This document shows, piece by piece, positions 1 to 6,916 of a stretch of DNA of 9,725 nucleotides. This DNA is from Acidobacteriota bacterium. Lineage in GTDB: Bacteria > Acidobacteriota > Terriglobia > Terriglobales > SCQP01. Below the pieces are notes generated by a model. The model was given only the letters and a program-made list of their open reading frames with translations, was not told the DNA's origin and did no database searches. Every line of letters starts with the position of its first letter. Position 1 is the first letter of the stretch. A program made the translations under genes and the position numbers. The stretch lies in contig JAKAOE010000037.1 in assembly GCA_021823305.1 (NCBI GenBank), positions 1-9,725 on the forward strand, written 5' to 3'.

Positions 1-167
1 CCACCAGCCAGTACGCCTACCGCCACGGCGCCGCCAGCCTGCTCGATTTCCTCGACGCCGAGCGCAGCTACCGCAGCGTCGAGCTCGCCTACCGCCAAGC
101 GCTCGCCGTCGCCATGATCGCCCGCGCCCAACTCGCCACCGCTGTCGCCGCCCGGAGCCTGCCATGA
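1..167 (+). CDS. czcC: Outer membrane factor of RND metal efflux pump (CzcC/TolC-like), 3' end only
   Basis: Only the last 54 codons are present, ending in TGA at 165-167; the gene is cut by the window edge. The visible tail reads Y-R-H-G-A-A-S-L-L-D-F-L-D-A-E-R-S-Y, then a long Ala/Leu-rich helix. This is the Y-x-x-G-x-x-S-L-L-D-x-L-x-A-x-R pattern near the C-terminus of TolC/CusC/CzcC outer membrane factors, where the last coiled-coil helix of the periplasmic tunnel lies. Such proteins form trimeric outer-membrane channels that dock onto the adaptor and RND pump. The stop overlaps the start of the adaptor gene (ATGA), so the genes are co-transcribed and probably translationally coupled. The family call rests on this motif plus context. 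The symbol is by analogy with Czc systems and the metal is not shown by this fragment. Confidence 0.85.
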   Translation, partial: TSQYAYRHGAASLLDFLDAERSYRSVELAYRQALAVAMIARAQLATAVAARSLP

Positions 168-1321
168 CCCTCCGCCTCGCGCCCCTCGTTCGCTTGGCGC
201 TTCCCCTCGCCACCGTCCTGGCTGCCGCCGCCTGCGGCGCCGCCAAGCCCGTCGCCGCCCGCCAGGCCGCCCACCCCGCGCCTCCGCCCCGCATCGTCGA
301 GGAGTCCACCTCCGGCGCCGTCATCCGCCTCAACCCCGCGACCGCGGCCCACTTCAAGATCGCCCACGCCCGCGCGGTCGAGATCGCCCACCACTTTTCC
401 GCCCCGGGCTCGGTCGCCTCCGACGTCAGCCGCACGGTCACCGTCTACTCTCTCGCCAACGGCTTCGCCGTGCGCGTGCCGGTCGAACTCGGTCAGAAGG
501 TGAGCCGCGGCCAGTTGCTCGCCGTGGTCGATAGTCCCGACCTGGCCAAGGCGATTAGCGCCTACCAGACCGCCAAAGCCGAGGAGGCGCTCGACGATAA
601 GCAGTTGAACCGCGAGCATAAGCTCTACCAGCACGGCGCTGCCCCGCGTGCCGCCGTCGAAACCGCCCAGTTCGCCGATCAGCGCGCCCGCATCGAGGTC
701 ACCGCCGCCGCCAGCCAGATCCGCCTGCTGGACGGCTCGCCCGCCTCCCCCTCCGCCCTGGTCGAGGTGCGCGCCCCCATCGGCGGCACCATCATCAAAC
801 AGAACATCTCGCGCGGCGAAGCCGTGGAGAACACCTACCTCTTCCGCATCGCCGACCTCTCCCGCGTCTGGGTGCTGTGCAGCATCTACGAGAACCAGCT
901 TTCGCGCGTGCGCGTCGGCGATGCGGCGCATCTTAAGCTCGCCGCCTATCCCAACCTCAAACTCCAGGGCCGCATCATCAACATCTCCCGCATCCTCAAC
1001 GCCGCCACCCGCACCGCCACCGTGCGCGTGGTCTTAAACAACCCCCGCGGCCTGCTCATGCCCGGCATGTTCGCCACCGCGCGCTTCACCTCCACCCGCC
1101 CCTCGCGCCACATTCTCGTGCCCGTGACCGCGCTCTTTGAATTGCACAACCGATACTGGGTCTTCCGTCCGGTCAAGCCGGGCCAGTATCGCCGCATCCC
1201 GGTCAGCGTCGGCACCGTGGACGTACCCGGCTGGGAGGGCGTCACCCGCGGCTTGAACGCCGGCCAGCGCGTGGTGGCGAACGCCATGACCTTCGCCGCC
1301 GCCGCCGCCCAGAGCCAATGA
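164..1321 (+). CDS. czcB: RND efflux periplasmic adaptor subunit (CzcB/CusB-like membrane fusion protein)
   Basis: This 385-residue protein has the usual adaptor length and bridges the inner-membrane pump and the outer-membrane channel. Residues 1-23 are a hydrophobic export signal ending A-A-A-Cys24, a weak lipobox (Ala rather than Leu at -3), so a lipid anchor is likely but not certain. The two lipoyl half-motifs lie at about 92-125 (E-L-G-Q-K-V-S-R-G-Q-L-L) and 200-229 (A-P-I-G-G-T-I). Between them is an Ala/Gln-rich helical hairpin, about 126-198. A beta-barrel follows at about 234-308, ending P-R-G-L-L-M-P-G-M-F-A, and a membrane-proximal domain at 317-376. No His- or Met-rich metal-binding extension is visible. 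The ATG overlaps the upstream stop, and GGAG at 154-157 lies six bases before it, which supports this start. It is followed after 34 bases by the pump gene. Family assignment is firm; metal specificity is inferred from the pump. Confidence 0.93.
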   Translation: MTLRLAPLVRLALPLATVLAAAACGAAKPVAARQAAHPAPPPRIVEESTSGAVIRLNPATAAHFKIAHARAVEIAHHFSAPGSVASDVSRTVTVYSLANGFAVRVPVELGQKVSRGQLLAVVDSPDLAKAISAYQTAKAEEALDDKQLNREHKLYQHGAAPRAAVETAQFADQRARIEVTAAASQIRLLDGSPASPSALVEVRAPIGGTIIKQNISRGEAVENTYLFRIADLSRVWVLCSIYENQLSRVRVGDAAHLKLAAYPNLKLQGRIINISRILNAATRTATVRVVLNNPRGLLMPGMFATARFTSTRPSRHILVPVTALFELHNRYWVFRPVKPGQYRRIPVSVGTVDVPGWEGVTRGLNAGQRVVANAMTFAAAAAQSQ

Positions 1322-1355
1322 CGGCCATGTTCATGCGCGCTTCCGGGGGAAAGCC

Positions 1356-4300
1356 ATGATTCAAAAGCTCGTCGATACCGCCCTCCGGCAGCGCTTCCTC
1401 GTCCTCGCCCTCGGTGTCGTGCTGCTCGTCTGGGGCCTGATCTCCTTCTACCGTCTGCCGATCGAGGCCTATCCCGACATCGCGCCCCAGTGGGTGCAGG
1501 TGATCACGCAATGGCCGGGACACGCGGCGCAGGAAGTGGCCGAGCAGATCAGCGTGCCCGTCGAGACCGCCATGTACGGCATCCGCAACATGACCGCGAT
1601 GCGCTCCCACACCATCTTCGGTCTGTCGGTCGTCACCATGACCTTCAGCGACAGCTCCAACGATCTCTGGAATCGCGAGCAGGTGCTGGAGCGGCTTGCC
1701 AACGTGGCGCTGCCGGGCGGCATCAAGCCCGCGCTGGGGCCGGACTACAGCCCCGTGGGGCAGATTTACTGGTACACGCTGCGCAGCACCAATCCCAAGT
1801 ACGACCTGATGCAATTGAAGGCGCTGCAGGATTGGGTGATCAGCCGCCACTTGAAATCGGTGCCCGGCGTCGTCGGCGATTCCAGCTTCGGCGGACTGAC
1901 GCGCGAATACCAGGTCGAGCTCGACCCCAACAAGCTCATCGAATACGACCTCACCATCGGCCAGGTCGAGCGCGCCCTCAAAGCCAACAACCAGAACGCC
2001 GGGGGCGGCTTCATCCAGCACGGGCTGCAGATGTACGACGTGCGCTCAATCGGACTCTTGCGCGACACCCGCGACATCGGCGACGTGTTCCTCAAGGAGG
2101 TCAACGGCACTCCCGTCTACGTGCGCGACGTGGGCCGCGTCGTCGAGGGCCACCTGGTCCGCCTGGGCCAGATCGGCAAGGCCGTGCGCAAAGCCGATGG
2201 CGCCATCGTCGACGATAACGACGTGGTCGAGGGCGTCGTGCTCCTGCAAAAGGGTGCCCAGACTGAGACCACTCTGCAAGGTGTCACCGCCGAGGTCCAC
2301 AAGCTCAACCACGGCGTGCTCCCGCCCGGCGTCAAGATCGTCCCTTACCTCAACCGCCTCGACCTGATCCATCTCACCACCCGCACCGTGTTGCGCAACC
2401 TCGCCATCGGCTTCCTTCTGGTCACCGTCGTGCTCTTCCTCTTCCTCGGCAATCTGCGCACCGCCTTCATCGTCGCCGCGACCATCCCGTTCTCTCTCCT
2501 CTTCGCCTTCACCTGTCTCGACGCCCGCCACATCCCCGCCAACCTGCTCTCGCTTGGCGCACTCGACTTCGGCATGGTCGTCGACGGCGCGGTGATGATG
2601 GTCGAAAACATCTTCCGCAAAATGACCGAGGCCCGCCGCCCTGGCCGTTCCAGAGCCGAAATCATCAGCTTTGCCGCCCACGAGATTCAGCGCCCGGTGT
2701 TTTTCGCCATCGTCCTCATCGTCGTTGCCTATTTGCCCATCTTCACCCTGCCCGGCGTCTCCGGGAAGTTGTTCTCGCCGATGGCCTGGACCACCGCCTT
2801 CGCCCTGCTCGGGTCCCTCCTCTTCGCTCTCGTTCTGGCGCCCGTGCTCTGTAGCTATCTCTTCGGCCCCGGCCTGCGCGAGCGCCCCAACCCGCTCACG
2901 CGGGGCTTGGAGCACCTGTACGTCCGAGGCCTGGGTTGGTGCCTACGGCATCGCCGCACCGTCCTCGGCTGTTCCGCCGTCCTGTTCCTCGCCATGCTCG
3001 CGATCGGCGCCAGCGGGGTGCTCGGATCGGAGTTCCTGCCCAACTTGAACGAAGGCGCCATCTGGGTGCGCGGCGTGCTCCCCCGCAGCACCGGGCCGAC
3101 GCTGGGCGCGGAGGTGGCGCAGAAGGTGCGCCTGATCCTGGCGTCGTACCCGGAAGTGACGACGGTGGTCAGCCAGGACGGGCGCCCGGACGATGGCACC
3201 GCCCCTTCCGGCTTCTTCAGTACCCAGTACGGCGTCGTGCTCAAGCCCCAGGCCGACTGGCCGCAGCCCTATCGCTCCGCCGATCGCAAAGCTTTGGTCG
3301 CCGCCATGAATCGCCGCCTCCGACGCGCCGTCCCCTACGCCGTGTGGAACTTTTCCCAACCGATCGAGGATAATCTGTACGCCGCCGTCAGCGGCGTCTC
3401 CGGCGACAACGCCGTCAAGGTTTACGGCCCCGACCTCGCCGTCCTGCAGGCCAACGCCGCCAAAGTCCAAGCCGCCCTCAAATCGGTTCCCGGCATCGTC
3501 AATACCGGCATCTTCCCCGTCACCGGCCAGCCCAACGTCAATATCCGCGTCAGCCGCGCCCAGGCCAGCCGTTTCGGTATCAGCGTGAGCCGAATTCAGC
3601 GCGCCGTCGCGGGCGCCGTCGGCGGCCGCATCGTCACCCAGGTGCTCCGCGGCCAGATGCACTTTCCCTTGGCGGTGCGCTACCAGCGCCGTTTCCGCTC
3701 CTCGGTGGCCGACATTGCCGCCATCCGCATCCTCTCCCCCGCCGGCGCCCGTGTCTCGCTCGGCCAACTTTGCCATATCACCATCCAGGCGGGCGAATCC
3801 ACCATCTATCGCGAACACGGCGAGCCCTTCATCCCCATCAAGTTCAGCGTCCGCGGCCGCTCCCTCGGCGCCGCTGTGGCCCAAGCCGAGCAGGTCGTGC
3901 AGCGCCAGGTGCGGCTACCCACCGGCTACTTCGTGCGCTGGGCCGGCGAATACAAGAACGAAGTCCAGGCCGACCGCAAGCTGGTCGAGATCGTTCCGCT
4001 CACCGTGCTCGCCATCGCCCTGCTGCTCTACCTCGCCTTCAATTCCTTCAAGTGGGTCATGGTCATCCTGCTCGACGTCGCCCTCGCCCCGCTCGGCGGC
4101 CTGCTCGCGCTCTGGGCTACCCACACCTACTTCAGCGTCTCCAGCGGCGTCGGCATGCTCGCCCTCTTCGGCGTCTCCATCCAGATCGGCATGATCCTGG
4201 TCGAGTACATGAACCAGTTGCGCGCCCGCGGCGCCTCCATCGAAAACGCCGCCGCCGAAGCCGCCCGCGTCCGTCTCCGCCCCATCCTGATGGCCATGCT

Positions 4301-4511
4301 GGTGGACATCCTCGGCCTGCTCCCTGCCGCCCTGTCCCACGCCATCGGCTCCGACGCTCAACGCCCCTTCGCCATCGCCATCGTTGGCGGCTTGATGCTC
4401 GCCCTGCTGATCAGCCTCTTCCTTCTGCCCACCCTCTACGTCACCCTCGCCCGCCCCGGCGACGTCCTTCCCCACGAAGCCCCCGCCCCGGCGGAGGCCC
4501 AAACCGCCTAA
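1356..4511 (+). CDS. czcA: Heavy-metal efflux RND transporter, CzcA-like (HME family) inner-membrane pump
   Basis: This is a complete 1051-residue proton-driven pump, normal length for HME-RND proteins (about 1030-1070). TM1 is at about 14-32, a TM2-TM6 cluster lies at about 349-505, TM7 at 535-556, and five C-terminal TMs fall between about 880 and 1035, with two large periplasmic loops between. TM4 contains D404-F-G-x3-D410-G-A-x3-V-E417-N. This is the DFG-x3-DGA-x3-VEN signature known from CzcA-type exporters of Zn, Co and Cd, and its acidic residues serve proton transfer. Between residues 570 and 767 there is only one Met (M651), unlike the Met relay of Cu/Ag pumps such as CusA, so divalent-cation export is inferred. 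The start is supported by GGGGGA at 1345-1350, five bases before the ATG. It is the third gene of the czcCBA-like operon and ends at a convergent junction. No frameshift or missing domain was seen. The exact metal cannot be fixed from sequence. Confidence 0.95.
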   Translation: MIQKLVDTALRQRFLVLALGVVLLVWGLISFYRLPIEAYPDIAPQWVQVITQWPGHAAQEVAEQISVPVETAMYGIRNMTAMRSHTIFGLSVVTMTFSDSSNDLWNREQVLERLANVALPGGIKPALGPDYSPVGQIYWYTLRSTNPKYDLMQLKALQDWVISRHLKSVPGVVGDSSFGGLTREYQVELDPNKLIEYDLTIGQVERALKANNQNAGGGFIQHGLQMYDVRSIGLLRDTRDIGDVFLKEVNGTPVYVRDVGRVVEGHLVRLGQIGKAVRKADGAIVDDNDVVEGVVLLQKGAQTETTLQGVTAEVHKLNHGVLPPGVKIVPYLNRLDLIHLTTRTVLRNLAIGFLLVTVVLFLFLGNLRTAFIVAATIPFSLLFAFTCLDARHIPANLLSLGALDFGMVVDGAVMMVENIFRKMTEARRPGRSRAEIISFAAHEIQRPVFFAIVLIVVAYLPIFTLPGVSGKLFSPMAWTTAFALLGSLLFALVLAPVLCSYLFGPGLRERPNPLTRGLEHLYVRGLGWCLRHRRTVLGCSAVLFLAMLAIGASGVLGSEFLPNLNEGAIWVRGVLPRSTGPTLGAEVAQKVRLILASYPEVTTVVSQDGRPDDGTAPSGFFSTQYGVVLKPQADWPQPYRSADRKALVAAMNRRLRRAVPYAVWNFSQPIEDNLYAAVSGVSGDNAVKVYGPDLAVLQANAAKVQAALKSVPGIVNTGIFPVTGQPNVNIRVSRAQASRFGISVSRIQRAVAGAVGGRIVTQVLRGQMHFPLAVRYQRRFRSSVADIAAIRILSPAGARVSLGQLCHITIQAGESTIYREHGEPFIPIKFSVRGRSLGAAVAQAEQVVQRQVRLPTGYFVRWAGEYKNEVQADRKLVEIVPLTVLAIALLLYLAFNSFKWVMVILLDVALAPLGGLLALWATHTYFSVSSGVGMLALFGVSIQIGMILVEYMNQLRARGASIENAAAEAARVRLRPILMAMLVDILGLLPAALSHAIGSDAQRPFAIAIVGGLMLALLISLFLLPTLYVTLARPGDVLPHEAPAPAEAQTA

Positions 4512-4528
4512 CCTGAGCGTGCAGGACG

Positions 4529-4573
4529 CGGCAACTTGGAGACGCCCTGAGCGCCAGTGGGCGTCCGTTGCCG
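4529..4573. repeat. Imperfect inverted repeat between convergent genes, possible bidirectional transcription stop
   Basis: CGGCAAC (4529-4535) pairs with GTTGCCG (4567-4573), and GACGCCC (4541-4547) pairs with GGGCGTC (4559-4565). This gives a 14 bp stem interrupted by an uneven internal loop (TTGGA against C) and capped by an 11-base loop. It sits 17 bases after the pump stop codon and about 70 bases beyond the stop of the convergent gene, where a shared stop or 3'-end-protecting structure would be expected. Neither side has a T-run, so it is not a standard intrinsic terminator. The pairing is seen directly; the role is inferred from position. Confidence 0.5.
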
Positions 4574-4620
4574 GGGATCGAAGCACGGCCACAGCCCGAC
4601 CAGCGGGAGGGCGGCGCAAG

Positions 4621-4639
4621 CAAAAGGTGGCCGAGCCAC
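4621..4639 (-). terminator. Weak intrinsic-terminator-like hairpin after the GGT-family gene
   Basis: Read on the minus strand immediately after the TAG stop of the GGT-family gene, GTGGC-TCG-GCCAC is followed by CTTTTG. The stem is only 5 bp with a 3-base loop and the T-run is four, so this would be a poor terminator alone. It may work together with the larger inverted repeat at 4529-4573. On the + strand the same bases give a hairpin with no T-run. Confidence 0.3.
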
Positions 4640-4640
4640 T

Positions 4641-6344
4641 CTATTGGCGCTTCGGCAGCGGCGGCGGCTGCGGGATGGCCTCGCCGTCCTTGCGCGGATC
4701 GCTGGCGCCGAACTTCACGCCGGTCTTGGAGTTGTAGAGCACCGCCTGACCGCCGCCCATGATGTCCGAGTAATCGTTGGTCAGCACGATCTTGTCGCCG
4801 CGCGCCGCCAGGTAATCGCGCACCTTCTTCGGCACCCGGTCCTCGATGAAGAAGCGGCAGCCGCTGAAGCTCGGGTTGTCGAACCGCGGCGCTTCCATCG
4901 CCGCTTGGATGTTCATCCCGTAGTCGGCGATGTCGCTCACGTACTGCGCGTGCGCCTGCGCCTGGTTCAGCCCGCCCATGATCCCGAAGCCGATATGCGC
5001 GTCGCCCTTCTGCATGAAGCCCGGCATCAGCGTGTGGAACGGCCGCTTGTGCGGCGCCAGCTCGTCGGGATGCCCCGGCTGCAGCACGAACAGCGCCCCG
5101 CGGTCCTGCAGCATGATCCCGTAGTGGTCCACCACCACCCCCGAGCCGAACTCCTGGTACAGGCTCTGGATCTGGCTCACGATGTTTCCCTCCGCGTCCA
5201 CCGCGGTGAGGTACACCGTGTCGCCGTTGAACTTGCGCGGATCGCCCGACGGCGCCGCGCACATCGCCTTGCTGAAGTTGATCAGCTTCGCCCGCTCCGC
5301 CCCGTAGGCCTTCGAGATGATTCCTCCGGTCGGAATGTTCGCCATGCGCGGGTCGCCGTCCCAGCGCCGCAGGTCCGCGTAGGCCAGCTTCTGCGCCTCG
5401 GTCTTGACGTAGAACGTGCGCGGATCGGCGAAGCCCCATTGCGCCAGCGGATAGTGCTCGAAGATGTTGAGCATCTCCAGCGCCGCCATCCCCTGCGTGT
5501 TCGGCGGCAGTTCGTACACCGTCCAGCCTTTGTAGGTGGTCGAGATCGGCGTCACCCACTCCGGCTTGAAATCCGCCAAATCCGCCGCCGTCATCACCCC
5601 GCCCAGCCGGTTCGAGGTCGCCAGGATCGCCCTCGCGATCGGCCCCTTGTAAAACGCATCCGGCCCCCGGGCCGCCACCAGTTCCAGCGCCGCCGCGTAG
5701 CGCGGGTTGCGGAACACCTGCCCGATCTTCGGCGTCTTGCCATCGATCAGAAACACCTTCCGGCCGTTCACGTCCGACTGCAGCTTCTTCAACTGCCGCG
5801 CCCATTGCCCCGAGATCCACTCCGTCACCGGGTAGCCGTGCGTGGCGTAATAGATCGCCGGCTGAAACAGCGCCGCCCAGGGCAGCTTGCCGAAGCGCTG
5901 GTGCATCGCCCACCACCCGGCCACCGCCCCCGGCACGGTCACCGAGTAGATGCCGTACTGCGGCATGCGCGTGTATCCCTTGGCGCGCAAAAACGCCGGC
6001 GTCAGCTTCTCCGGCGCCCAGCCGCTCGAGTTCAGCCCGGTGAGCTTGCCCGTCTTGGCGTCGTACTCGATGGTGAACAGGTCGCCGCCCATGCCGTTCA
6101 TCATCGGCTCGACCACGCCCAGCGTCGCGTTGGCCGCGATCGCCGCGTCCGCCGCCGAGCCGCCCTCGGCCAGAATCTGCGCCCCCGCCTGCGCCGCCAG
6201 CGTCTGCGACGCCGCCACGATTCCCAGCTTCGTGATCACCATCGAGCGCGCTTGCTTCCGCCCCGGCAAAGCCCCCGGCTTGGCCTGCCCCACGGCCACC
6301 CCCGCCACCGCGAACACCGCCACCGCCAGCCCCAAGTTGTGCAT
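4641..6344 (-). CDS. Secreted gamma-glutamyltransferase-family Ntn-hydrolase (non-classical active site)
   Basis: This 567-residue protein has the length of GGT proenzymes, which self-cleave into two subunits in the periplasm or outside the cell. Residues 1-21 look like a Sec signal peptide ending V-G-Q-A. The large-subunit core has E60-G-G-S-A-A-D-A-A and V-V-E-P-M-M-N-G-M-G-G-D. The predicted nucleophile is Thr376 in N-G-D-T-V-Y, giving subunits of about 375 and 192 residues. The likely oxyanion glycines are G457-G458 (I-M-G-G). Two classical features differ: Arg114 of E. coli GGT falls on S107 (S-S-G-W-A-P), and its Ser462-Ser463 fall on H437-T438 (P-F-H-T-L-M-P). It therefore resembles the YwrD or cephalosporin-acylase-like branch, and its substrate may not be glutathione. 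The ATG is chosen because a later start at Met35 would lose the signal peptide. No Shine-Dalgarno precedes it, and a promoter sits directly upstream. It is a monocistronic gene convergent with the efflux operon. Confidence 0.9.
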   Translation of the reverse strand: MHNLGLAVAVFAVAGVAVGQAKPGALPGRKQARSMVITKLGIVAASQTLAAQAGAQILAEGGSAADAAIAANATLGVVEPMMNGMGGDLFTIEYDAKTGKLTGLNSSGWAPEKLTPAFLRAKGYTRMPQYGIYSVTVPGAVAGWWAMHQRFGKLPWAALFQPAIYYATHGYPVTEWISGQWARQLKKLQSDVNGRKVFLIDGKTPKIGQVFRNPRYAAALELVAARGPDAFYKGPIARAILATSNRLGGVMTAADLADFKPEWVTPISTTYKGWTVYELPPNTQGMAALEMLNIFEHYPLAQWGFADPRTFYVKTEAQKLAYADLRRWDGDPRMANIPTGGIISKAYGAERAKLINFSKAMCAAPSGDPRKFNGDTVYLTAVDAEGNIVSQIQSLYQEFGSGVVVDHYGIMLQDRGALFVLQPGHPDELAPHKRPFHTLMPGFMQKGDAHIGFGIMGGLNQAQAHAQYVSDIADYGMNIQAAMEAPRFDNPSFSGCRFFIEDRVPKKVRDYLAARGDKIVLTNDYSDIMGGGQAVLYNSKTGVKFGASDPRKDGEAIPQPPPLPKRQ

Positions 6345-6351
6345 GCGTGGA

Positions 6352-6381
6352 ACTATAGGATGTAAGCGGCCCTCACGGCAA
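6352..6381 (-). promoter_or_regulatory. Candidate sigma70-type promoter giving a leaderless mRNA
   Basis: On the minus strand, TTGCCG (6381-6376, 4 of 6 matches to TTGACA) is followed after 18 bases by TATAGT (6357-6352, 5 of 6 matches to TATAAT). Only seven bases separate the -10 box from the ATG of the GGT-family gene, so transcription would begin at or next to the start codon. No Shine-Dalgarno is present in the preceding 25 bases, which fits leaderless translation. The -10 box stands out as an AT-rich island in very GC-rich DNA. The motif is seen; the activity is inferred. Confidence 0.45.
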
Positions 6382-6387
6382 GGCGCG

Positions 6388-6489
6388 CTACCTCGCCGCC
6401 TCCAGCGCGTACCTCCGCAGAAACTCCCCGATCTCCTCCGTCGCCTCCGGCGCCGCGCTCGCCTTGCCGAACCGCTGCGGAAAGCTAAT
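6388..6489 (-). pseudogene. Orphan C-terminal coding scrap (33 codons plus TAG), no start
   Basis: In the gap between the response regulator and the GGT-family gene, one minus-strand frame reads F-P-Q-R-F-G-K-A-S-A-A-P, then E-E-I-G-E-F-L-R-R-Y-A-L-E, and stops. Nearly every codon ends in G or C, as in the flanking real genes, and the end looks like an amphipathic C-terminal helix. Upstream the frame continues only as the out-of-frame shadow of the response regulator, and no ATG, GTG or TTG with a Shine-Dalgarno precedes the scrap. It may be the tail of a gene whose front was replaced when the regulator arrived, or chance in GC-rich DNA. I do not recognise the family. Confidence 0.25.
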
Positions 6490-6499
6490 AGCAGCTCGT

Positions 6500-6916
6500 C
6501 TACCCCCGCAGCCCGTCCCGCGTTTTGCGGTGGTCCATCTGGATCGCGAGCAGCTGCAGCAGCCGCGGCACGTCAATCGGCTTCTCGATCAGCGTCAGCG
6601 CGCCGTAGTTCTGCACCTGCTGCTTCAGCCGCCGCCCCGCCGCTCCGCCCGCCGCGCCCGACATCGCGATCACCCCGAACGCCGGCCCCACCTGCTCGCG
6701 CGCCAGGCGCAAGAACTCCACCCCGTCCATGCCCGGCATGTTCACATCCAGCAGGATCACGTCCGGCGCGCCCGTCTGGCGCAGCCGCTGCACCGCCTCC
6801 AGGCCGTCGCGCGCCGTGGCGCAGGCGAAGCCCGCCTCCTGCAGCAGGTCGGAGAGCGTCTCCCGCACCTGCTCGTCGTCGTCAACGATCAGCAGACGCC
6901 CGCGCGGCTCCGGCAT
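6500..6916 (-). CDS. Single-domain response regulator (CheY-like receiver)
   Basis: This 138-residue protein is one receiver domain with no DNA-binding or enzymatic output. The acidic pocket is V11-D-D-D-E15, the phospho-acceptor is Asp57 in L-L-D-V-N-M-P-G-M-D-G, the switch Ser is S86 (A-M-S-G), and the conserved Lys is K112 (I-E-K-P), so every catalytic receiver residue is present. It would take phosphate from a histidine kinase, most likely the hybrid kinase just upstream, and pass it on or act by protein contact. Residues 87-105 (Gly/Ala, then Arg/Lys/Gln-rich) make a somewhat long segment between the switch Ser and the Lys strand. The start lies inside the 3' end of the kinase gene (35-base overlap) and is fixed by a strong Shine-Dalgarno seven bases upstream. 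Kinase partnership is inferred from gene order. Confidence 0.93.
   Translation of the reverse strand: MPEPRGRLLIVDDDEQVRETLSDLLQEAGFACATARDGLEAVQRLRQTGAPDVILLDVNMPGMDGVEFLRLAREQVGPAFGVIAMSGAAGGAAGRRLKQQVQNYGALTLIEKPIDVPRLLQLLAIQMDHRKTRDGLRG

Noticed and set aside
89..931. A 280-codon minus-strand frame opposite the adaptor gene
   Set aside because: It is a Gly/Asp/Ala/His-rich antisense shadow of a recognisable adaptor.
1294..1314. Short GCC triplet run near the adaptor stop (similar runs near 4660 and 9530)
   Set aside because: These encode Ala or Pro stretches or TM alanines in GC-rich genes and are too short to be a meaningful repeat element.
4441..5916. A 491-codon minus-strand frame overlapping the GGT-family gene
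   Set aside because: It is an out-of-frame shadow, Gly/Ala/Arg-rich with no motifs, and runs through the convergent junction into the pump gene.
4557..6365. A 602-codon open frame on the + strand opposite the GGT-family gene
   Set aside because: It is antisense to a protein with clear catalytic motifs. Its translation is Arg/His/Val-rich with no domain pattern, typical of the antisense frame of GC-rich genes.
6345..6499. Possible small RNA or riboswitch in the gap upstream of the GGT-family gene
   Set aside because: No conserved riboswitch-like core or strong hairpin is visible. The short GCTGC/GCAGC pairing after the regulator stop has no T-run, and the promoter leaves no leader.
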